From Falsibacillus pallidus (GTDB taxonomy: Bacteria > Bacillota > Bacilli > Bacillales > DSM-25281): 57,667 nt of DNA. Under the pieces are notes generated by a model. It saw only the letters and a list, made by a program, of their open reading frames with translations. It was not told the DNA's origin and did no database searches. Where the stretch lies: assembly GCF_003350505.1 (NCBI RefSeq), contig NZ_QQAY01000014.1, forward strand, positions 24,001 to 81,667. Direction: 5' to 3'. Position numbers and translations under genes: made by a program. Position 1 is the stretch's first letter. Every line of letters starts with the position of its first letter. Shown one piece after another: positions 52,679 to 57,667 of this stretch.

Positions 52679-53158
52679 TCCTTTCGCATTCCCCAAGCCG
52701 CGCCCGATAAAATTCGCCGATACGGGTTTTTTTCCAAGTTCTCTTGCCCACACGGATATTTGCCCGATGTGGTGAATTTCATGTGCAATGGTATGGCGCA
52801 TGATTTCTCCCCAAGTGTATCTCTCTTCCCACTCAATCCCTTCTACATCCGGGACGACATTGTCTTCATAGCGGTCTTCCCAATTCTGTACGAACGCCGA
52901 AACCTCCTGATGGAAGACAGCATCAAGTTCCCGGACCCTTTCCAACGTATTGTACTCCTCGAATTTCTCCTGAAAATCCGGCTTGCCATGCATGATGCGG
53001 ATCCAGCTCCACTCTACATCAATAATATGAAAAAGAGTTTCCAAGATGCCGCCCACGCCGCCCGTTCTTTTTTTCAGCAGCTCTTCTTCCGGAACGCCTT
53101 CACACCATTGATACCAATCATGACGAACCTGCCAATTATAGAGGAACAATTCTTTCAC
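52676..53158 (-). CDS. DinB family protein
   Basis: A 160-residue DinB-fold protein. Metal ligands are suggested by TLFHIIDVEWSW and HTIAHEIHHIGQ. GTG 53158 follows a GGGGATGAAG SD. Only weakly similar to the DinB protein at 51166, so not a recent duplicate. Confidence 0.9.
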   Translation of the reverse strand: MKELFLYNWQVRHDWYQWCEGVPEEELLKKRTGGVGGILETLFHIIDVEWSWIRIMHGKPDFQEKFEEYNTLERVRELDAVFHQEVSAFVQNWEDRYEDNVVPDVEGIEWEERYTWGEIMRHTIAHEIHHIGQISVWARELGKKPVSANFIGRGLGNAKG

Positions 53159-53299
53159 TTCGCTTCATCCCCTTTTTTACTTATAAACTATCTTACTTAT
53201 TCCAACACCAGAACCCTAATCCCTTCAAGGAAATCTTATTTTTGCATATCAATGACAAAAGGACTATCTTTAGGGTAGAAACAGCAAGGAGGTATGACA

Positions 53300-54031
53300 A
53301 TGGATGTTACCGCTTATCTTAAAAAAATTGGAATGACTGCTATTCCTGCCCCTACTCTCGAAAACCTTAAATATATACAAGAATCTCATATGCTTCATAT
53401 CCCATTTGAAAATCTGAACATCCTCAATTCCCATCCCATCGTCTTGGAAATTGAAAAGCTTTATCAAAAAATCATCACAGCCAGCCGCGGCGGCATATGT
53501 TTTGAACTGAATGCACTTTATCAATGGCTCCTTCAACAGCTCGGCTACAAAAGTTTCCTGATCTCGGCGACTGTTGCAAAAGGCGATGGAGAATGGAACA
53601 AGCTCGATACCCATATGTCAGTCATTGCAGAAATAGATGGCCAGCTATATTTAACGGATGTCGGCTTCGGCGATGCTTCGCTCCATCCAATACCTGTCGA
53701 AGGGCAGGCAGTACAAGCCCCCAATAACGTTTATCGGATCAGGCAGACAGAATCCCTCTATTATTTAGAAGAATATAGAGAAGACGTCTGGATCATTAAG
53801 CATCGATTCACATTGGAGCCGAGGAATTTGGCATATTTCCATTCAAGAAATCAATTCATCCAGTTCGATGAGGCATCTCCATTCAATAAATCCCGGCTGA
53901 TCACAAAGGCAACTCCTAACGGGAGGATCACATTGACTGACCACCAGATGACCATAACCGAAAATGGGGAAAAATTGATTTCACCAAGCACTCCGGATAA
54001 CTTTGAGAATCTGTTGAGCAAACACTTCTAA
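53300..54031 (+). CDS. nat: Arylamine N-acetyltransferase
   Basis: About 243 residues. The catalytic triad is Cys67 (RGGICFELN), His105 (LDTHMSVI) and Asp120 (LTDVGFGDA). Transfers acetyl from acetyl-CoA to arylamines or hydrazines. ATG 53300 is chosen because AAGGAGGT is 7 nt upstream; ATG 53294 touches the SD. Confidence 0.94.
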   Translation: MDVTAYLKKIGMTAIPAPTLENLKYIQESHMLHIPFENLNILNSHPIVLEIEKLYQKIITASRGGICFELNALYQWLLQQLGYKSFLISATVAKGDGEWNKLDTHMSVIAEIDGQLYLTDVGFGDASLHPIPVEGQAVQAPNNVYRIRQTESLYYLEEYREDVWIIKHRFTLEPRNLAYFHSRNQFIQFDEASPFNKSRLITKATPNGRITLTDHQMTITENGEKLISPSTPDNFENLLSKHF

Positions 54032-54137
54032 TATCCGCTGCGCTTAAAATCTATCAAATTTGTAACATTTTTCATTTTCATTGCGTCTAATCTATAGAGC
54101 CTAATAGGTTCAAATCAATAAATAAAGGATTGACTTG

Positions 54138-55109
54138 ATGAATACTCCCAATCGAGAAACACGATTCAGCAAGAAAAAAAGAAGCAAGCTCCGCATTGTC
54201 CTTTATACGCTTTTGACGGTATTTATCCTGTTTATGGGCACCGCTGCGTATGCCTATTGGAACTATAAAACCGCACTAAAATCAGCCAGCACCGGAACAA
54301 ACACAGTCAGTGAACCGGTAGAATTTAATGGTGTTGAAAATAACTTTGGGAAAATCAATGTGCTATTACTGGGGATAGACTCGCGTGGAGAAAAAAATTC
54401 CCGTACAGATACCATCATGGTGGCGCAGTATGACCAAGATACAAAGAAATCGAAGCTTGTTTCAATCATGAGGGATTCCTATGTAGACATTCCTGGGTAT
54501 GATGAAAAAAACAGGGTGAACGCCGCGTATTCCTATGGCGGACCGGAGCTTTTGAGGAAAACATTAAAAGAGAATTTCGATATCGATGTTCAATACTATG
54601 CTTTGATTGATTTTAAAGGATTTGCAAAAGTCATTGATGAAGTCTTTCCTGAAGGGGTTCAAATCGATGTGGAGAAGAAAATGTCACACGGACTAGGTTT
54701 GACGCTTCAGCCAGGCAAGCAAATGCTTCACGGAAAAGAACTGTTGGGATACGTCCGCTTCCGCTATGATGCCATCAGTGATTTCGGCCGGATTCAGCGA
54801 CAGCAAAAAGTCTTACAGATTCTTTCCGACAAAATAACAAGTGCAGCAGGCATCATGAAAATCCCGAGTATGATCGGGACTGTCCAGCCGTACATCGAAA
54901 CCAACCTGCCAAAATCCTTGCTGTTTTCAGTGGCTACCTCCTTTTTAGGCGACAAGGAACGGAATTTTGAAACATTAAGGATTCCAGAGAATAATGGTTT
55001 TACCAATGAAAAAATATCGATTAACGGAGAGTTGAGCGACGTTTTAGTCCTTTCACCGGAAAATCTTCAAAAAAACACGGTGGCACTCGATCGATTCCTG
55101 AACAATTAA
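54138..55109 (+). CDS. LCP family (LytR-CpsA-Psr) glycopolymer transferase
   Basis: About 323 residues with a cytoplasmic basic tail (FSKKKRSKLR), one membrane helix, and the LCP domain. Key motifs: LLGIDSR, RTDTIMV, SIMRDSYVDIPG and GYVRFRYD (Arg and Asp residues that bind polyprenyl pyrophosphate). Attaches wall teichoic acid or other polymers to peptidoglycan. ATG 54138 follows AAAGGA by 8 nt. Confidence 0.93.
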   Translation: MNTPNRETRFSKKKRSKLRIVLYTLLTVFILFMGTAAYAYWNYKTALKSASTGTNTVSEPVEFNGVENNFGKINVLLLGIDSRGEKNSRTDTIMVAQYDQDTKKSKLVSIMRDSYVDIPGYDEKNRVNAAYSYGGPELLRKTLKENFDIDVQYYALIDFKGFAKVIDEVFPEGVQIDVEKKMSHGLGLTLQPGKQMLHGKELLGYVRFRYDAISDFGRIQRQQKVLQILSDKITSAAGIMKIPSMIGTVQPYIETNLPKSLLFSVATSFLGDKERNFETLRIPENNGFTNEKISINGELSDVLVLSPENLQKNTVALDRFLNN

Positions 55110-55138
55110 AGTCCAGCCAAAATTGGCCGGACTTTTTT
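55110..55138 (+). terminator. Terminator of LCP gene
   Basis: AGTCCAGCC/GGCCGGACT stem, T6. Confidence 0.87.
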
Positions 55139-55143
55139 CATTT

Positions 55144-55311
55144 AGGCTGTTTTCGTAAACATTGTTGTTAAAATCTGAATGCCGATTTTAACGTCAAAAT
55201 ACTTTTTTTACGCGTTGAAATGGAGTATCCAGGCTCTTTTCTAGCTGAATTCCCTGCATAGATTACACAAGTTATCCTGTATTAATGCAACAAACTTTGA
55301 GAAAAGAGCCT
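55144..55311. mobile_element. MITE-like element, 168 bp
   Basis: Ends are imperfect inverted repeats: AGGCTGTTTTCGTAAACATT at the left and, on the other strand, AGGCTCTTTTCTCAAAGTTT at the right; both continue with GTTG. A third internal AGGCTCTTTTCTAGCTG (55232) is present. No ORF. It abuts the stop codon of the CorA gene. I recognise this end sequence as a recurrent intergenic type in Bacillus, but cannot check copy number. Confidence 0.65.
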
Positions 55312-56256
55312 TTATTTATAAAATGATTTCCGTTTCTTTTTCTTCAGCAGATCGCCGGTCCATCCCTTCTGCTGCAGGAATAGGTAGATAAGGACGGTCA
55401 ATGCAAAGATCAAGACCAGTGAAGCAGCGTATCCATACTTCCAATCCAGTTCCGGCATATGCTTGAAGTTCATTCCCCAAATGGCGCCAAGAGCTGTCAT
55501 TGGTGTAAATATAGTGGTGAAAATGGTCAGGGCTTTGGTGATTTCGTTGCCTCGATAGGAACTGACGACTTCCTCCGAATGATAGAGGTTTTCGATTTCT
55601 TCTTCATACCCTGCAATTAGCGTGCTCCCTCTTTTGACTCTTCTCGCGGTCCGTTCGTGGCCGACCCTATCGCCCGACTCAATTAAAAAAGCTTCTTCCA
55701 CAGCAAATTGATTCTCTTTCACCGAATGAATCAATCCCTTTAACACAAGGAGTTCATGCCGATGCTTATGGATCTGTTCTAAAATATGCGTCCCATTATC
55801 GTTGTAAAACTTCCAGATGAGCTCTCTCAGCTTTGTTTCAAATTCATCAATTCCGTATAGAAACTCATTCATCAACTCTCCCTGCAAAATAAAGAAAGCA
55901 TCGATGGCATCTTCAGCTGATTTTACCAATCGGAGAATTTGATCCATGCTGGTCTTTTGGATGAGCGCTGGATTGAGATTGACGGTTACAAGCGTATTGC
56001 GGGTAAGATAAAAATGCAGGATGGTGAAATCATCTTTTTCATGCAGGTCTTGGCGGTACACAAAAGAGCCGAAAAGACATTCCTGCCCACTGACTTCTGT
56101 CACCATTCGGAGGTCATTCCTATCAGCAATGCCTATTCCATCAAACCATTCCCGGCATCTGCGCCAATGCATAGGATCAATATAATCCCGGCATTTTTCT
56201 TTTTCATCCACATCCAAGCGGATCCACGTCCACTCATTCCCTCGAAAAGTGTTCAT
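55312..56256 (-). CDS. CorA family divalent cation transporter
   Basis: About 314 residues with a large N-terminal soluble domain, two C-terminal membrane helices and the selectivity motif GMNF (IWGMNFKHMPELDWKYGY) between them. Transports Mg2+ (or Co2+/Ni2+). Basic C-terminus. ATG 56256 follows AAAGGATGG. Confidence 0.92.
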   Translation of the reverse strand: MNTFRGNEWTWIRLDVDEKEKCRDYIDPMHWRRCREWFDGIGIADRNDLRMVTEVSGQECLFGSFVYRQDLHEKDDFTILHFYLTRNTLVTVNLNPALIQKTSMDQILRLVKSAEDAIDAFFILQGELMNEFLYGIDEFETKLRELIWKFYNDNGTHILEQIHKHRHELLVLKGLIHSVKENQFAVEEAFLIESGDRVGHERTARRVKRGSTLIAGYEEEIENLYHSEEVVSSYRGNEITKALTIFTTIFTPMTALGAIWGMNFKHMPELDWKYGYAASLVLIFALTVLIYLFLQQKGWTGDLLKKKKRKSFYK

Positions 56257-56345
56257 CTCTAACCATCCTTTTCCCATTTCGCTGCTGTCCATTATTATTC
56301 TTTTTTAATACCCTAAAGATTCCCTGCGTAGACAGTTTCCAAAAT

Positions 56346-56371
56346 AAAAAAGAACCCGTTGAAGGGTCCTT
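56346..56371 (-). terminator. Terminator of AI-2E gene
   Basis: Minus-strand AGGACCC/GGGTTCT stem with T6. Confidence 0.8.
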
Positions 56372-56375
56372 TACT

Positions 56376-57395
56376 TTACAATTCTTTCGGCTTTCTTGGA
56401 CTGCTGACATCCAAGACATCCAGAAAGAATACAAAAATCGGGATTCCGACGATCAATCCCCATATTCCAAAAATGTGTTCAGAGAAAATCAGCACAATGA
56501 ACGTATAGAATACAGGTAGATTCGTCTTGGATGACATCAAATTAGGGTTGAGGATATAAGTTTCAACCGCATGGACAATCATGATGGCAATCACAATGTA
56601 AGCGACTTTTACGATGCCCCCTATGCTGAAGGCAATGATGCACAATGGAATCAAGGAAATGATGACCCCTGCAACAGGGATGATCCCCAGAACCAGTATC
56701 ATGATTGACAGCCCCACCAGCTGTGGGAAGCCCAATATCCATAAAGCAATGGTCGTCAGGATGCAGTTGACTAAAGCAATGATGATCTGCGCCTCGATGA
56801 CCTTTCCAAATGTACCTGCAAATTTCCCTGCAAAAAAAGCAATTTCCTTATATACTGGCGCCATTTTGCTGTATTTGAACTTATCGGTAAACCGGATGAT
56901 GCGCGGCTTCTCCAGCATATAAAATAAACTGAGCAGCAAGGCCAAGAGTATTTGAAGCCCGACACGGCTCACATCTGAGAAATATTTGATCAAGAATGTA
57001 AATCCTTGTTCCATATAGCCGGACACCTTTGTAGCCTCTACCTTTTGCAAGAAATAATTCAACCAGCCATAGTCATCAGGGACGTTTGAATAAAAATCTG
57101 TAAGCTGCTTGATCAGCAGTCGAATCTCATTGATAACAAGCGGCAGATATTTAATGAATACGAAAGAAAGCAGCCCGACAATAAAGGTGTACAAAATAAT
57201 CACAAGCAATGTCCGGTTGATCGAAATCTTTCTCATGATGGAGTTCACTAAACGATCCATTAAAAAGGAAAAGATAAACGTAAACAATATTAAATTGATC
57301 ATGTCTTTTAACAGATATAACACCAGAGCCATCGCCAAAAAGATCAAAATTCTTTTGAACGTATTGCTTTGGAAGAATCGATTGAATGTATTCAC
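56376..57395 (-). CDS. AI-2E family transporter
   Basis: A 339-residue protein with 7-8 membrane segments. Family motifs: IIPVAGVIISLIPL and NPNLMSSKTNLPVFYTFIVL near the C-terminus. Members include autoinducer-2 exporters and Na+/H+ antiporters; function uncertain. GTG 57395 follows GAGGAG by 6 nt. Confidence 0.9.
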   Translation of the reverse strand: MNTFNRFFQSNTFKRILIFLAMALVLYLLKDMINLILFTFIFSFLMDRLVNSIMRKISINRTLLVIILYTFIVGLLSFVFIKYLPLVINEIRLLIKQLTDFYSNVPDDYGWLNYFLQKVEATKVSGYMEQGFTFLIKYFSDVSRVGLQILLALLLSLFYMLEKPRIIRFTDKFKYSKMAPVYKEIAFFAGKFAGTFGKVIEAQIIIALVNCILTTIALWILGFPQLVGLSIMILVLGIIPVAGVIISLIPLCIIAFSIGGIVKVAYIVIAIMIVHAVETYILNPNLMSSKTNLPVFYTFIVLIFSEHIFGIWGLIVGIPIFVFFLDVLDVSSPRKPKEL

Positions 57396-57513
57396 CAGAT
57401 GCTCCTCATCCCATTCCGCAAAAATTTATTTATTAATATAAGTATACGATTTGTGGGATGAAAAAAAAAACTACTTCGCAATATTTTTTATGAAAAAAAT
57501 CAAATAGGTACAA

Positions 57514-57560
57514 GGGGACAGGTTCCTTGTCCCATCAATTGGGACGAGGAACCTGTCCCC
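57514..57560. repeat. Inverted repeat GGGGACAGG..CCTGTCCCC
   Basis: GGGGACAGGTTCCTTGTCCC (57514-57533), 7-nt loop, GGGACGAGGAACCTGTCCCC (57541-57560); one mismatch in 20 bp. A common type of Bacillaceae intergenic repeat. Nothing else is visible in 57396-57667. Confidence 0.88.
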
Positions 57561-57667
57561 ATAGCCGTCAAGTTAACAAGAAAAAATAGGTACGTAAACC
57601 AGTGATAGTAAGAAAACCCTATGACTATTCAAAATTTTTCCATATATAGACGACTTGAATGAAAGCT

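Overview
The window looks like chromosomal DNA of a member of the Bacillaceae (Bacillus sensu lato). The evidence is strong AGGAGG-type ribosome binding sites with many TTG and GTG starts, Gram-positive regulation (a T-box, a TPP riboswitch, consensus SigA promoters, one SigB-like promoter), and a gene content matching Bacillus families (YhdP/MpfA-type CNNM proteins, TcyP, YcnJ/YcnI, YkoEDC-TenA, YnfA, DinB, LCP). No phage, plasmid, transposase, tRNA or rRNA gene was seen. The only mobile-looking DNA is small non-coding repeats.

Layout. 1-3.1 kb: two paralogous CNNM/CorC cation-efflux genes, each with a hairpin between its Shine-Dalgarno (SD) site and a TTG start; the second also has a long structured leader. 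3.2-6.6 kb: polysaccharide deacetylase, DedA protein, and an argS controlled by a T-box. 6.6-9.5 kb: ABC exporter pair and a lipid kinase. 9.5-10.3 kb: a gene-free stretch with two repeat arrays of exactly 21-nt period. 10.3-16.7 kb: small genes, an orphan dipeptide-type permease pair, TcyP cystine symporter, CPBP protease, and an MFS pump preceded by a leader-peptide attenuator. 16.7-20 kb: a large PAS-GGDEF-EAL-PilZ protein broken by a frameshift. 20.5-24.9 kb: spermidine/putrescine importer potABCD with its regulator. 25-30.4 kb: MBL hydrolase, ferritin-like protein, copper genes ycnJ-ycnI, and a divergent flavin reductase/ArsR-like pair. 30.4-34.2 kb: TPP-riboswitch operon tenA-ykoE-ykoD-ykoC. 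34.3-41.4 kb: YnfA, Spo0M-like protein, DsbA-like protein, MATE pump, isochorismatase-like hydrolase, an unknown two-gene membrane operon and small genes. 41.5-46.8 kb: a DUF3189 gene, then an apparent N-acyl-amino-acid pathway (enolase-superfamily racemase, M20 hydrolase, RpiR regulator, divergent YfcC transporter) with two matched operators. 46.9-57.4 kb: VOC, GNAT, DinB, MFS, Nat, LCP, CorA and AI-2E genes with two more 21-nt arrays.

The most unusual feature is non-coding: four intergenic arrays (9708, 10041, 48171, 51048) in which a fixed heptamer recurs every 21 nt without error. Three use GCGCATA with exactly six units each; the fourth uses TTCTAGC with five. A second family of dispersed palindromic elements (GTGACAGGCAC..TTTGTCGAA) occurs at least six times, once read into the 3' end of tenA and once apparently split by a different 120-bp repeat. 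Other points of note are the SD-hairpin-TTG arrangement of both CNNM genes, the competing hairpins upstream of the MFS pump, and the operator placed exactly in the -35/-10 spacer of the YfcC promoter.
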